Positions 50,387-59,594 are shown, numbered from the stretch's first letter. The stretch: DNA of 64,000 nt from Nocardia asteroides (GCF_021183625.1 NZ_CP089214.1:1798001-1862000), one strand, 5' to 3'. The notes: generated by a model from the letters alone, not told the origin. Numbers and translations are program-made.

Positions 50387-51388
50387 TCAGGCGATGCGCT
50401 CGGCGGCGTCGTGCGCGGCGCCGGTGATCGCCTTGGCGACGGTCACCCGGTTCTCGGCGCGCAGCAGCCGCCGCGGCCTGGCCTCGGGCGCCTGCTGCGC
50501 CCGCAGCAGCCGCTCGACCAGGTCGCGCAGCCAGCGGTGCCCCTCGTCGGCGGTGTGCCGTGGATGCCAGGCCAGCCCGATCGGCACCTCGGGCAGCGGC
50601 AGCGGGATCTCGAAGGCGCGCAGCCCGAGCGGGCCGAGCAGCGAGGTCACCGCGGAGGCCGGCGCCGGGCACACCGCGGTGCCGCCGCGCACCGCGAGCA
50701 GCGCGGTGGTGAGGTCGGGGACGGTGCCGATGACCCGGCGGGTGCGGCCGTGCAGCGCGAGCCGGTCGTCGATGGCGCCGCGCACCCGCCCCTGCCTGCT
50801 CACGCTCAGGTGCGCGGCGGCGGCGTAGGCGGCGACCGTCACCGGCTCGGTGACCAGCGGGTGGTCGGCGGCGGCGACACCGATCAGCCGGTCGTCGTAG
50901 AGCCGCCGCTGCACGGTCTCCGGGTCGCCGCGCTCGATGACCCCGGCCCGCAGGTCGGTGCGGCCGTCGCGGAGCGCGCGCGGATCGTCCTCCGAGCCTG
51001 CCACCAGGTTCAGCGTGACGCCGGGGGCCTCGCGGCGGACCGCGGCCAGCAGCGGCCCGGCGAGCTCCGGCCTGACCTCGTCGCCCGCGCGCAGCGTGAA
51101 CCCGCGGCGCAGCGTGCCCGCGTCGAACGCCGGGCGCGGCGTGAGCAGCCCGCGGCCCTGCTCGACCAGCCCGTGCACCTGGTGCCGCAGCTCCAGCGCG
51201 CGCGGGGTCGGCACGAGCGCCCGGCCGGAGCGGACGAGCAGCGGATCGCCGAGCACCTGCCGCAGCCGCGCCAGGGTGCGGCTCATGGCGGGTACCGAGG
51301 TCTGCATCCGCTCGGCGGCCAGCGTGACGCTGTTGGTCTCCAGCAGCGCGTCCAGGGCCACCAGCAGGTTCATGTCCAGCCGGTCCAC
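50387..51388 (-). CDS. LysR-family transcriptional regulator
   Basis: The 333-residue protein starts with the LysR helix-turn-helix ('MNLLVALDALLETNSVTLAAERMQTSVPAMSRTLARLRQVLGDPLLVRSGRALVPTPRALEL'). The two-lobed co-inducer domain follows ('LNLVAGSEDDPRALRDGRTDLRAGVIERGDPETVQRRLYDDRLIGVAAADHPL'). A GTG at 51388 is used; ATG 51373 begins the HTH itself and is an alternative. Members usually control a neighbouring divergent or adjacent gene. Here the flavin monooxygenase gene lies immediately upstream on the same strand (60 bp), so the target is uncertain. Confidence 0.9.
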   Translation of the reverse strand: MDRLDMNLLVALDALLETNSVTLAAERMQTSVPAMSRTLARLRQVLGDPLLVRSGRALVPTPRALELRHQVHGLVEQGRGLLTPRPAFDAGTLRRGFTLRAGDEVRPELAGPLLAAVRREAPGVTLNLVAGSEDDPRALRDGRTDLRAGVIERGDPETVQRRLYDDRLIGVAAADHPLVTEPVTVAAYAAAAHLSVSRQGRVRGAIDDRLALHGRTRRVIGTVPDLTTALLAVRGGTAVCPAPASAVTSLLGPLGLRAFEIPLPLPEVPIGLAWHPRHTADEGHRWLRDLVERLLRAQQAPEARPRRLLRAENRVTVAKAITGAAHDAAERIA

Positions 51389-51448
51389 TCCCGAATTATC
51401 TCCGCATCCCGGCCGCTGCCTGCGCGTTGCCACGCCGGTCGTTACCCG

Positions 51449-52963
51449 TCAGTGTTGAACGGCGGCCACGTGGTCGACCGGGCGCGGCTGGGTGTTCAGC
51501 TCCGGCTTGGGCGCGCCGATCACTTTCAGGTCGTCCGGGGTGACCGGGCGGAACCACTGGGCGAAGCGCTGCCTGGCCGGGAACTCCGCGTTCAGGTCGG
51601 CGAGCAGCTCGTCGATGTGGTGCACGCCGAACGGCCCGGCCTCGGTGCCGTGCGTGCCGCCGCCGGTGCGCTCGGCGAGCCAGCTCAGCCGCGCGTCCAG
51701 CGCCTCGCCCATGGCGGTGGGGCCGGGCAGCTCGAGCCGGTGGGTGAGCAGCGCGGCGGTCCAGTGCGCGCCGACCTCGGCGGAGATCGCGCTGAGCGCC
51801 GAGCCGCCGTACCCGGCGAAGCTCAGCCGCGGCACCGTCGGCGGCAGGATCTGCCGGTAGAGCCGAAAGTTGCCGTCGTCGTCGGTGAGCCTGCGCTGCA
51901 CGAACGGGGTGAGGAACGGCACCCGCTGCTGGTACCCGGTGGCGCAGATGACCAGGTCGGCCGGGATGGTCTGGCCGTCGGAGAGGTGCGCGACCGGCAC
52001 CTTCTCGGCGCCGAGGGAGCTGATCGTGGTGTCCCGCACCACGGTGAGCCGCCCGGCCCAGACCTGCTCGGTGAAGCCGTCGACCGCGAGGTCGACGGTG
52101 CCGTGCGCGACGGTGCCGAAGGGCTCGTCGGGGACCAGCTCCAGCTCGCGCAGGTGCAGGCTGCGGATGGTGCGCTCCTGGATGAGGTCCAGGTTGCTGT
52201 CGCGCACCGAGCGGGCCGGGCCGTTCAGGAACTTCTCCGGGCGGCGCTGCTGCTGGTAGCCGAAGTGGCTCTCGCCGAAGCGGCTCTGCAGCAGCCGCTC
52301 CGCGTCCAGGAAGCGGCCCGCGCGGCGCGGCAGCTTCCAGCGCAGCCTGCGCGCGACGACGGTGGTGGAGGCGGCGACGTGGCTGACCGCCTCGGCGATC
52401 TCGCAGGCGGCGGTGCCGTAGCCGACGACGACCACGTTCCGGCCGCGCGCCGCCCCCAGGTCGGAGAGCAGCGAGCTGTGCCCCAGCTGGCCGCCTGCCC
52501 GGTGGAAGTCGGCGCTGCCGGTGAACTCGGGAACCAGCGGGTCGGAGTGCACGCCGTTGGCGATGATCAGGTGGTCACAGGAGGTGCGGTGCACGCCGGT
52601 GCCGTCGCGCACCTCGAGCAGCCAGCCGCTGTCCACCGGGTCGGCCGCGACCACCTCGGTGCTGAGGCGCAGCGCGTGCCCCAGGTCGAAGCGGCGCACG
52701 TAGCTCTCCAGGTAGGACTGCATCTGCGCGCCGTCGAGGCGGTCCGGGAAGTCGTCGGGCATCGGGAGGTCGGAGAACCGGTACGTACGGCTGCTGCTCT
52801 GGGCACGCAACCCGGGGTAACGGCGGGTAGCGCTCCACACGCCACCGACATCCGGCGCCCGGTCGAACACCTCGACCGGAAAGCCCTCCTGTCTCAGCAC
52901 TTTCGCGCAGGCCAAACCCGCTATTCCGGCGCCGACGATCGCGACACGGCTCCTGCTGGTCAT
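51449..52963 (-). CDS. flavin-containing (Baeyer-Villiger-like) monooxygenase
   Basis: The 504-residue protein has the FAD Rossmann motif 'VAIVGAGIAGLACAKVLRQEGFPVEVFDR', the 'DVGGVWSATRRYPGLR' loop, and a second NADPH-binding GxGxxA-type motif 'VVVVGYGTAACEIAEAVS'. 'DLVICATGYQQRVPFL' corresponds to the ATG-containing motif of class B monooxygenases. The BVMO fingerprint FxGxxxHTxxW is only loosely present (FHRAGGQLGHS), so an FMO/N-hydroxylase type is more likely than a strict Baeyer-Villiger enzyme. It is divergent from the GNAT gene. Substrate unknown. Confidence 0.87.
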   Translation of the reverse strand: MTSRSRVAIVGAGIAGLACAKVLRQEGFPVEVFDRAPDVGGVWSATRRYPGLRAQSSSRTYRFSDLPMPDDFPDRLDGAQMQSYLESYVRRFDLGHALRLSTEVVAADPVDSGWLLEVRDGTGVHRTSCDHLIIANGVHSDPLVPEFTGSADFHRAGGQLGHSSLLSDLGAARGRNVVVVGYGTAACEIAEAVSHVAASTTVVARRLRWKLPRRAGRFLDAERLLQSRFGESHFGYQQQRRPEKFLNGPARSVRDSNLDLIQERTIRSLHLRELELVPDEPFGTVAHGTVDLAVDGFTEQVWAGRLTVVRDTTISSLGAEKVPVAHLSDGQTIPADLVICATGYQQRVPFLTPFVQRRLTDDDGNFRLYRQILPPTVPRLSFAGYGGSALSAISAEVGAHWTAALLTHRLELPGPTAMGEALDARLSWLAERTGGGTHGTEAGPFGVHHIDELLADLNAEFPARQRFAQWFRPVTPDDLKVIGAPKPELNTQPRPVDHVAAVQH

Positions 52964-53056
52964 GCGGCAGAGACTACCGGCTCCCCCGGACCCGCACGGC
53001 GCGGCTGCCAGGAAAGCGAGATCGGACAATCCCGCCACCCGTGTTTCACTGGACGA

Positions 53057-53596
53057 ATGAGTGAAACGACGCTCGTCGTCGGCCCGGCCGGGCTGTGGGA
53101 CGCCGAGGCGCTCGGCGACGTCGCCGCCGCCACGTTTCCGCTGGCCTGCCCGCCGGGGACGGCTCCGGAGGACATCGAGACCTTCCTCGCCGCGATGCTC
53201 TCCGCGGAGCGGTTCGGCGAGTACCTCGGCGACCCGGACCGGGTCGTGCTGCGCGCCGCCGAGGACGGCGAGATCGTCGGCTACGCCATGCTGCACGTCG
53301 GGACGCCGGAGGACCCGGCGATCGCCGAGGCGGTGGAGCTGCACCCGGCGGTCGAGCTCAGCAAGCTGTACGTGCTGCCGGGCAGGCACGGCAGCGGCGT
53401 CGCCGCGGCGCTGCTGCGGGCCGCGCTGGAGCACGCCGCCGCGGCCGGTGGGGCCGGGATCTGGCTCGGGGTGAACCAGCACAACGCGCGCGCCCAGCGC
53501 TTCTACGCCCGCAGCGGCTTCGAGCGCTGCGGCACCAAGACGTTCCGGGTCGGCGCGGAGCTGCACGACGACTTCATCATGCGGCTGCGCTTCTGA
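53057..53596 (+). CDS. GNAT N-acetyltransferase
   Basis: The 179-residue acetyltransferase has the acetyl-CoA site 'ELSKLYVLPGRHGSGVAAALLRAALEHA' (motif A with R-x-x-G-x-G/A). Strand 'GIWLGVNQHNARAQRFYARSGFERCGTKTFRVG' with the catalytic-region Asn and Tyr follows. In M. tuberculosis the corresponding position next to the ZapE-type gene is held by Rv2669, also a GNAT. It probably acetylates a small amine, peptide or protein N-terminus; the substrate is not evident. Confidence 0.9.
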   Translation: MSETTLVVGPAGLWDAEALGDVAAATFPLACPPGTAPEDIETFLAAMLSAERFGEYLGDPDRVVLRAAEDGEIVGYAMLHVGTPEDPAIAEAVELHPAVELSKLYVLPGRHGSGVAAALLRAALEHAAAAGGAGIWLGVNQHNARAQRFYARSGFERCGTKTFRVGAELHDDFIMRLRF

Positions 53597-53600
53597 GGCG

Positions 53601-54374
53601 CTACACCGCCGGGACCCGCTCCGCGGCCAGGAAGCCGACGAGCGCCCGGTGGAAGTCCGGGGAGGTGACCGCCATCAGGTGGTCGCCGGGGACGGTGACG
53701 AGGTGCGCGTCCGGGAGCGCGGCGGCCAGCCGCTCGGGCTCCGCGGCCAGCGGGTCGGTGTCACCGGCGAGGACGAGCACGGGGAGCGTGAGGTCGGCGA
53801 GGTCGCCGATGGGGCGCTCGTCGAGCCCGGTCATGAGCGCGGCCATCGCCTCCCGGTCGGCGTGCACGGCGTCGGCGAGCAGGCGGAACGGCCTGGCCCG
53901 CGCGGTGGCGCCGCTGCCGTCGCCTGCCATGGCGGCCCGCAGGTCGTCGGCGTCGACCACCCTGCGGTCGACACCGCCGCAGTCGACGACGCCGGAGCCG
54001 ACGCCGCCGATCGCGAGCCTGCGCACCCGCGGGTCGTCCCCGGCCACCAGCAGCGAGACCACCGCACCCATGGAGTAGCCGACCTGGTCGAACTGCTCGC
54101 CGCCGAGCTCGTCGTAGAGCGCCCGGACGTCACGGGCCATGGCCTGCCAGGAGTAGGCGGCGGGCTCGTGCGGCTTGGCCGAGCGGCCGTGGCCGCGGGC
54201 ATCGAGCGAGACCACCGGGCGGCCGGTCGCGCGCAGGGCATTGACGACGCCGGTGCCCATCCAGTTGGCGTTGGTGTCGGCGACGACGCCGTGCTGCAGC
54301 ACGATCGGAATGCCGTGGCCCGCCCAGACGCGATAGCTGAGTTCCAGGCCGTCCCAGGTGCTGAAGGTGGTCAT
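53601..54374 (-). CDS. alpha/beta hydrolase
   Basis: The 257-residue hydrolase has 'IVLQHGVVADTNANW' (oxyanion hole), 'VVSLDARGHGRSAKP', the nucleophile elbow GYSMGA with Ser101, 'LPVLVLAGDTDPLA' with the acid and 'VTVPGDHLMAVTSPDFHRALVGFL' with the histidine. The pattern is close to epoxide-hydrolase-like/3-oxoadipate enol-lactonase-like actinobacterial enzymes. It is a soluble single-domain enzyme. It sits downstream of zapE on the same strand with a 25-base gap and may be co-transcribed with it. Confidence 0.88.
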   Translation of the reverse strand: MTTFSTWDGLELSYRVWAGHGIPIVLQHGVVADTNANWMGTGVVNALRATGRPVVSLDARGHGRSAKPHEPAAYSWQAMARDVRALYDELGGEQFDQVGYSMGAVVSLLVAGDDPRVRRLAIGGVGSGVVDCGGVDRRVVDADDLRAAMAGDGSGATARARPFRLLADAVHADREAMAALMTGLDERPIGDLADLTLPVLVLAGDTDPLAAEPERLAAALPDAHLVTVPGDHLMAVTSPDFHRALVGFLAAERVPAV

Positions 54375-54399
54375 GTCCGCGATGGTAGGCGGCCGCGGG

Positions 54400-55419
54400 T
54401 CAGCTGGTCGGCACCTCGAAGCGGGAGAGCGCGAGCAGGCGGGAAATGGCGCGCAGGTACTTTTTTCGGTAGCCGCCCTCGAGCATGTCGGCGGCGAAGA
54501 TCTGGTCCAGCTTGGCGCCGGAGACGGTGACCGGGATGCCCGCGTCGTAGAGCCGGTCGGCGAGGACCACCACGCGCAGCGCGACGGCCTGGTCGGTTAC
54601 CGGGGCCACGTTCGCCAGGAAGACCGCGGAGACCCCGGCGATCAGCGCGCCGTACTTGGAGGGGTGCAGGGTGGCCAGGTGCGCGAGCAGCGCGTCGAAC
54701 TCGTCGAGGGTGGCGTCCGGGGTGGCGGCGGCGCGCTCGCGCAGCGCGTCGGTGGCGCTCGGCTCGGGGGCGGGCGGCAGGTCGCGGTGCCGGTAGTCGG
54801 GGCCGTCCACCCGGACGGCCTCGAAGATCGAGCCGAGCTTCTTGATCTCGCGCAGGAAGTCCTGCGCGGCGAAGCGGCCCTCGCCGAGCTGGCCGGGCAG
54901 CGTGTTCGAGGTGGCGGCGATCGAGACGCCCGCCGCGGAGAGCTCGGTGAGCAGCCGGGAGACCAGCATGGTGTCGCCCGGGTCGTCGAGCTCGAACTCG
55001 TCGATGCAGAGCACGCTGTTGCCGGAGAGCCGCTCGACCGTGGTGGCGAAGCCGAGCGCGCCGACCAGATTGGTCACCTCGCCGAAGGTGCCGAACGACT
55101 TCGGCGCGGGCGCGCTGTGGAAGACCGAGGCGAGCAGGTGCGTCTTGCCGACGCCGAAGCCGCCGTCCAGGTACAGCCCGGCGCCGCTCACCTGCTTCTT
55201 CCTGCCGAACAGGGATTTCTTGCTCGCGGCCCTGGTGATCCGCGCGACCTCGCCGGCGAACTCCTCCGCCTTGCGCACGGCGGCGGCCTGGCTCGGCTCG
55301 TTCGGGTCCGGGATGTAGGAGGAGAAACTGACCTCGTCGAACATGGGCGGCGGCACCATCTGGGCGACGAGCTGGTCGGCCGGAACCTCCGGGTGGCGGT
55401 CGACGAGGCGTGCTGGCAT
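54400..55419 (-). CDS. zapE: ZapE/AFG1-like cell-division ATPase
   Basis: The 339-residue AAA-type ATPase has Walker A GGFGVGKT (residues 86-93), 'VLCIDEFELDDPGDTMLVSRLL' as Walker B with sensor region, and 'VSIAATSNTLPGQLGEGRF'. These match ZapE/AFG1, which in E. coli destabilises Z-rings and in mitochondria acts in protein quality control. The M. tuberculosis counterpart is Rv2670c, in the same orientation relative to the divergent ribD-like gene. It is soluble, slightly shorter than E. coli ZapE. Confidence 0.92.
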   Translation of the reverse strand: MPARLVDRHPEVPADQLVAQMVPPPMFDEVSFSSYIPDPNEPSQAAAVRKAEEFAGEVARITRAASKKSLFGRKKQVSGAGLYLDGGFGVGKTHLLASVFHSAPAPKSFGTFGEVTNLVGALGFATTVERLSGNSVLCIDEFELDDPGDTMLVSRLLTELSAAGVSIAATSNTLPGQLGEGRFAAQDFLREIKKLGSIFEAVRVDGPDYRHRDLPPAPEPSATDALRERAAATPDATLDEFDALLAHLATLHPSKYGALIAGVSAVFLANVAPVTDQAVALRVVVLADRLYDAGIPVTVSGAKLDQIFAADMLEGGYRKKYLRAISRLLALSRFEVPTS

Positions 55420-55454
55420 GGACGAAGCCTAGAGATGTGGTGTGAGCTGTCCCT

Positions 55455-56216
55455 ATGCAGCGTACGCACAATGCGATCCAGCTCACAGCCATCGACGACG
55501 ACGAGCTGGCGCGGCTCTACGCCTACCCCCGCCAGCTCGACGCGCCGTGGCTGCGGGCGAACTTCGTCTCCAGCATCGACGGCGCCGCGACCAGCGGCGG
55601 AGTCTCCGGCGGGCTCGGCACCCCGGCCGATCGCCGGGTCTTCGGCACGCTGCGCGAACTCGCCGACGTGGTGCTGGTCGGCGCGGGCACGGTGCGGGCG
55701 GAGAACTACGGCGGCGCGGCCACCGACCCGGAGCGGCGCAGGGCGCTGGCGGCGCTCGGCTACGGCGGCGACGCCGACGGCGTGCCGCCGCCGATCGCGG
55801 TGGTGACGGCGAGCGCGTCGCTGGATCCGGAGTCGCGGCTCTGCACCGACACCGACGTGCCGCCGATCGTGCTCACCACCGCCTCCGCGCCGTCGGATCG
55901 GGTGGCGGCGCTGATCGCGGCCGGAGCGAAGGTGGTCGAGGTGGGCACCAACGCGATCACGCCGCGCGGGCTGGCGGACGCGCTGGCCGGACTCGGGCTG
56001 TACCGGGTGCTCTGCGAGGGCGGGCCGCACCTGGTCGGCGAGCTGATCGACGCGGACCTGCTCGACGAGCTGTGCCTGACGACGGCGCCGATGCTGGTCG
56101 GGGGCTCGGGCGGGCGGATCGCGCTCTCCCCCGGCGAATCCGCGCACCCCATGGTGCGGCGGCACGTGCTGCTGGACGACGACGGGACCGTCCTGACCCG
56201 CTGGGCCCGCCGCTGA
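55455..56216 (+). CDS. RibD C-terminal-domain reductase (DHFR-like fold)
   Basis: The 253-residue protein has only the reductase domain of RibD: 'WLRANFVSSIDGAATSGGVSGGLGTPADRRVFGTLRELADVVLVGAGTVRAENYGG' and 'YRVLCEGGPHLVGELIDADLLDELCLTTAPMLVGGSGG'. No deaminase domain is present. It corresponds to Rv2671, which can substitute for dihydrofolate reductase function in M. tuberculosis. It would use NADPH to reduce a pterin- or pyrimidine-type substrate. It is divergent from zapE with a 35-bp gap. Confidence 0.9.
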   Translation: MQRTHNAIQLTAIDDDELARLYAYPRQLDAPWLRANFVSSIDGAATSGGVSGGLGTPADRRVFGTLRELADVVLVGAGTVRAENYGGAATDPERRRALAALGYGGDADGVPPPIAVVTASASLDPESRLCTDTDVPPIVLTTASAPSDRVAALIAAGAKVVEVGTNAITPRGLADALAGLGLYRVLCEGGPHLVGELIDADLLDELCLTTAPMLVGGSGGRIALSPGESAHPMVRRHVLLDDDGTVLTRWARR

Positions 56217-56247
56217 GCCACCGGCGCCGGGCAGCGGGCGGAGTTCG

Positions 56248-56400
56248 CCCCTCCCCGCCGCGGACATCCGGTCCGGCCGAGGTCAAGACCGATGCCGCGG
56301 CGCTGCCCCTCCCCGCCGCGGACGTCCGGCCCGGCCCGAGGTCACGACCGGTGCCGCGGCGCTGCCCGTGCCGGCAGACGGCATCCGGCCCGGCCGTGCC
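56248..56400. repeat. degenerate tandem repeat, about 58-bp unit
   Basis: Unit 1 (56248-56305) and unit 2 (56306-56364) start CCCCTCCCCGCCGCGGAC and end CCGCGGCGCTG. They differ at a handful of positions plus one inserted base. A third partial unit runs to about 56400. It lies between the ribD-like and lipoprotein genes and is non-coding. Confidence 0.75.
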
Positions 56401-56482
56401 CATGGCCGGTCGGGCCGTCGCCCCGGCCCACGGTGAAACCCCGTTCGTGAAAGAACCGCCGGGATACGGCAGGCTGTAGCGC

Positions 56483-58048
56483 ATGCGCTGGACCCGGGCC
56501 GCCGTGCTCGCCACCTCCCTGACGTTCGTGCTCGCCGGTTGCGGTGCGGGGCCGTCGGATCGGCCGGGCGTCGCCGTCGAGCACCCGGTGGCCCCCGGCG
56601 GCGGGGCAGGCACCTCGCAGGCGCCGCCCGCCCCGCCGCGGGCAGCCGTGCCGAAGACCGATCTGGCCTGGTCGGACTGCACCAGGGGCACCTTCGACCA
56701 GCTCGGCCTCGGGGCACCGCCGAACGGCGTGATCCTGGAGTGCGCCGAGTACTCCACCCCCATCGACACCGCGGGCACCGTGATCGGCAACTTCCGCAAC
56801 GGCGCGGTGCGCGCCCGGCTCCCGCAGACCCCGGCCGATGCGCCACCGCTCGTCCTCACCTCCGGCGCCGACCGCGCCTCCTCCGCCACGCTCGCCGCGC
56901 TGGCCGCGGGGCCGCCGAACGGCATCCTGGCCACCCGCCCGATCGTCGCGGTGGACCGGCGCGGCATCGGCACCTCGCAGCCGGTTGACTGCCTGCCGGT
57001 CGAGGTGCGCCAGGGCTTCGCCGACAACGCCCAGTTCGCCCGGCTCGGCGACGCCGCGGCCCAGGCCGAGGCGCTGGTCGGGTTCAGCCAGGACGGCACC
57101 ATCGCCTGCCGGGACTTCCTGCAGCCCTACGAGAACACCTTCGACGTCGGGCACGCGGCCGACGACATCGAGCAGCTGCGCAAGGAGTGGCAGGTCGACC
57201 ACATCGATCTGCTCGGCACCGGCAACGGCGCCGAGGTCGCGGTCAGCTACGCCCGCAAGTTCGGCGACCACCTCTCCCGGCTGGTGCTCGACTCCCCCAC
57301 CAGCCTCGGCGCGGACGCCACCACCGTCGGCGAGCAGCGCGCGCAGGGCGCCGAGGCGGCGCTCACCGCGTTCGCCCAGCGCTGCACCGCGCTCGGCTGC
57401 GCGCTCGGCCCCGACCCGAGGGCCGCGATCACCGACCTGGTGAACCGGGCCGCGGCGGGCCAGCTCGGCGATCTCTCCGCGAACGCCGTCACCACCGCGC
57501 TCACCGGCTTCCTCGGCAGCCCGCGCGCCGACCAGGCCGACCGGGTGCCCGAGCTGGCCGACGCGCTGGCCGCCGCCGGGCGCGGCAACCGCGGCCCGCT
57601 GCTGGCGCTGATCCAGCGCCAGTCCGCCGCCATCGCCAACGACGGCGAGTTCGTGAACCGCTGCGCCGACGTCAGGCAGCCGCCGACCCCGAGCCGGGCC
57701 GTCGAACTCGCCGGGGACTGGGCCGGCAAATATCCGGTGTTCGGCCGCAGCGCCGCGCTGGCGCTGCTCACCTGCGCCGCCTGGCCGGTCGGGACGCCGC
57801 CGCCGGCGATCGCGGACTTCGCGCTCCCGGTGCTGGTGCTGGACGGCGCCGCCGACCCGGTGGCGGGCGGCGTCGGGCAGGCCGCGGTGACCGGCGCGCT
57901 GGCCGGTGCTGGCGCCCGCACCGCGGTGCTGCGCTGGCAGGGCTGGGGGCATCCGGTGAGCGCGCGCTCCGGCTGCGGGCAGCGCGCCGTGGTGGAGTAC
58001 CTGAACGAGGCGCGGCTGCCGCAGGACGGCTCCGCCTGCCCCGCCTGA
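56483..58048 (+). CDS. lipoprotein of the tripeptidyl-aminopeptidase-like alpha/beta hydrolase family (Rv2672-like)
   Basis: The 521-residue protein has a signal peptide with lipobox VLAGC and lipidated Cys20. A Pro/Ala linker to about residue 55 and an alpha/beta-hydrolase domain follow. 'TRPIVAVDRRGIGTSQPVDC' and 'HAADDIEQLRKEWQVDHIDLLGTGNGAEVAVSYARKF' mark the region of the nucleophile elbow. There the serine is replaced by Asn248 in GTGNG. The C-terminal 'FALPVLVLDGAADPVAGGVG' and 'WQGWGHPVSARSGCGQRAVVEYL' (acid and His) resemble the SlpD/SlpE peptidase tail. It corresponds by position to Rv2672. Without serine it may be a non-catalytic or altered enzyme on the cell surface. Confidence 0.85.
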   Translation: MRWTRAAVLATSLTFVLAGCGAGPSDRPGVAVEHPVAPGGGAGTSQAPPAPPRAAVPKTDLAWSDCTRGTFDQLGLGAPPNGVILECAEYSTPIDTAGTVIGNFRNGAVRARLPQTPADAPPLVLTSGADRASSATLAALAAGPPNGILATRPIVAVDRRGIGTSQPVDCLPVEVRQGFADNAQFARLGDAAAQAEALVGFSQDGTIACRDFLQPYENTFDVGHAADDIEQLRKEWQVDHIDLLGTGNGAEVAVSYARKFGDHLSRLVLDSPTSLGADATTVGEQRAQGAEAALTAFAQRCTALGCALGPDPRAAITDLVNRAAAGQLGDLSANAVTTALTGFLGSPRADQADRVPELADALAAAGRGNRGPLLALIQRQSAAIANDGEFVNRCADVRQPPTPSRAVELAGDWAGKYPVFGRSAALALLTCAAWPVGTPPPAIADFALPVLVLDGAADPVAGGVGQAAVTGALAGAGARTAVLRWQGWGHPVSARSGCGQRAVVEYLNEARLPQDGSACPA

Positions 58049-58118
58049 CCCGGGCGTAAGCCGCCGCCGGGCCGATCCCGGCAACCACCCCCGCCCGGTT
58101 CCGGTGTACCGTGCCCGG

Positions 58119-59477
58119 GTGCTCCTTCGACAGCTCGAGCCACGCACGGCTCGCACCACCGCCGAGGTGATCCGGTTCGCCCTGTGGCCGCTGGCGGTCA
58201 TGACGGTGCTGCACCGGGTCTTCATCAAGGCTGTCAACGGATTCGTCACCGACGACTACCGGCCGGTGTACAACGCGTCGTTCCAGTTTCTCAACGGCAA
58301 CCCCGTCTACACGGCCAACTTCGACTCCGTCGATCCGCACTACCTGTACCCGCCCAGCGGCACGCTGCTGATCGCGCCGATCGCGATCATCGACTACGAG
58401 AAGTCGCGCTGGCTGTTCATCCTGCTGAACGCGGTCGCCATCCTGATCGCCTGGTACCTGCTGCTCAAGCTGTTCCGCTACACCGTGGACTCGGTGGCCG
58501 CGCCCGCGCTGCTGCTCGCCATGTTCGCCTCCGAGACCGTGATCAACACGCTGGTCTTCACCAACGTGAACGGCTGCCTGCTGCTCGGTGAGCTGGTCTT
58601 CCTGCACCTGCTGCTGGCCCGGCGCGACCTGTGGGCGGGCGCGGTGCTCGGGTTGACGATCGCGGTGAAACCGACGCTCGCGCCGCTGCTGCTGATAGCC
58701 GCGGCGCGCGGGCAGTGGAAGGTCTTCATCACCGCGTGCGGTGTCCCGCTGGCGCTGACCGCCGCGGCCTGGCCGCTGATGGTCGACCCGGAGGGGTTCT
58801 TCACCCGCGTTCTCCCGTACCTGGCAGAGACCAGGGACTACTTCAACAGCGCCATCTCGGGCAACGCCGCGTACTACGGGCTGCCGCAGTGGCTCACCCT
58901 CGGCATCCAGGCCGTCATGGCGCTGATCGTGCTCGGCTCGCTGTGGCTGCTCTACCGGTACTACCCCGAGGACGAGCTGTTCTTCGTCTGCACCGCCTCC
59001 GGCGTGCTGCTCACCGCGACGTTCCTGCTGACCTCGCTCGGCCAGATGTACTACTCGATGATGCTCTTCCCGTTCCTGATGACGGTGGTGCTGCGCAACT
59101 CGGTGCTGCGCAACTGGCCCGCGTGGCTCGCCATCTTCGGATTCCTGAGCTACGACAAGTGGCTCTCGGACCGCTGGCAGGACGTCGGCCGCAACCTGGA
59201 GTACCTGCGCATCACCTTCGGCTGGGGGCTGCTGCTGCTCGTCGTGTTCTGCGTGCTCGCCGACCGCTACCTGGCCGCCCGCGCCGCGGGAACCCTGGAC
59301 AGGGGGCTGGATCAGGACTGGATGCGCACCGCCCCCGACCCCCGCGGACCGGTGACCGACGATGCCGCGCCTGCCGGAAGCACGCCGAAGCCGGGTCCCG
59401 CCGCCGCGAACGGCACGGCCGCCGCGGTCGAGCCCGCTCCGCCGACTGCCGAGGTACCCGCGGGGCACCGCCCCTGA
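58119..59477 (+). CDS. aftC: alpha-(1->3)-arabinofuranosyltransferase AftC
   Basis: The polytopic GT-C (GT87) glycosyltransferase has about 452 residues. An early acidic pair Asp45-Asp46 in 'GFVTDDYRPVYNASFQFLNGNPVYTANFDSVDPHYLYPP' is the expected catalytic loop. About ten hydrophobic segments follow (for example SRWLFILLNAVAILIAWYLL, VLGLTIAVKPTLAPLLLIAA, WGLLLLVVFCVLADRYLAA), ending in a Pro/Ala cytoplasmic tail. It adds alpha-1,3 branches to arabinan of arabinogalactan and lipoarabinomannan using decaprenyl-phospho-arabinose. Position matches Rv2673. GTG 58119 is used; GTG 58104 would add five residues. It is followed by msrB. Confidence 0.93.
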   Translation: MLLRQLEPRTARTTAEVIRFALWPLAVMTVLHRVFIKAVNGFVTDDYRPVYNASFQFLNGNPVYTANFDSVDPHYLYPPSGTLLIAPIAIIDYEKSRWLFILLNAVAILIAWYLLLKLFRYTVDSVAAPALLLAMFASETVINTLVFTNVNGCLLLGELVFLHLLLARRDLWAGAVLGLTIAVKPTLAPLLLIAAARGQWKVFITACGVPLALTAAAWPLMVDPEGFFTRVLPYLAETRDYFNSAISGNAAYYGLPQWLTLGIQAVMALIVLGSLWLLYRYYPEDELFFVCTASGVLLTATFLLTSLGQMYYSMMLFPFLMTVVLRNSVLRNWPAWLAIFGFLSYDKWLSDRWQDVGRNLEYLRITFGWGLLLLVVFCVLADRYLAARAAGTLDRGLDQDWMRTAPDPRGPVTDDAAPAGSTPKPGPAAANGTAAAVEPAPPTAEVPAGHRP

Positions 59478-59594
59478 CTCGCTCGGTTGCCGAGCGGGGT
59501 CGCGGGCGGGCGCGCCGCACTCGGCTCTGCCGGGCCGGATAGCACTTCACCTGCGCCGGAGGCGCGCCGAGCGGCACGCGATTAACCTCGAAGC

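Noticed and set aside
50411..53596. A 1061-codon open frame across LysR and monooxygenase genes
   Set aside because: It is the antisense of two clear genes, stop-free because of high G+C; only its final 540 bases encode the GNAT.
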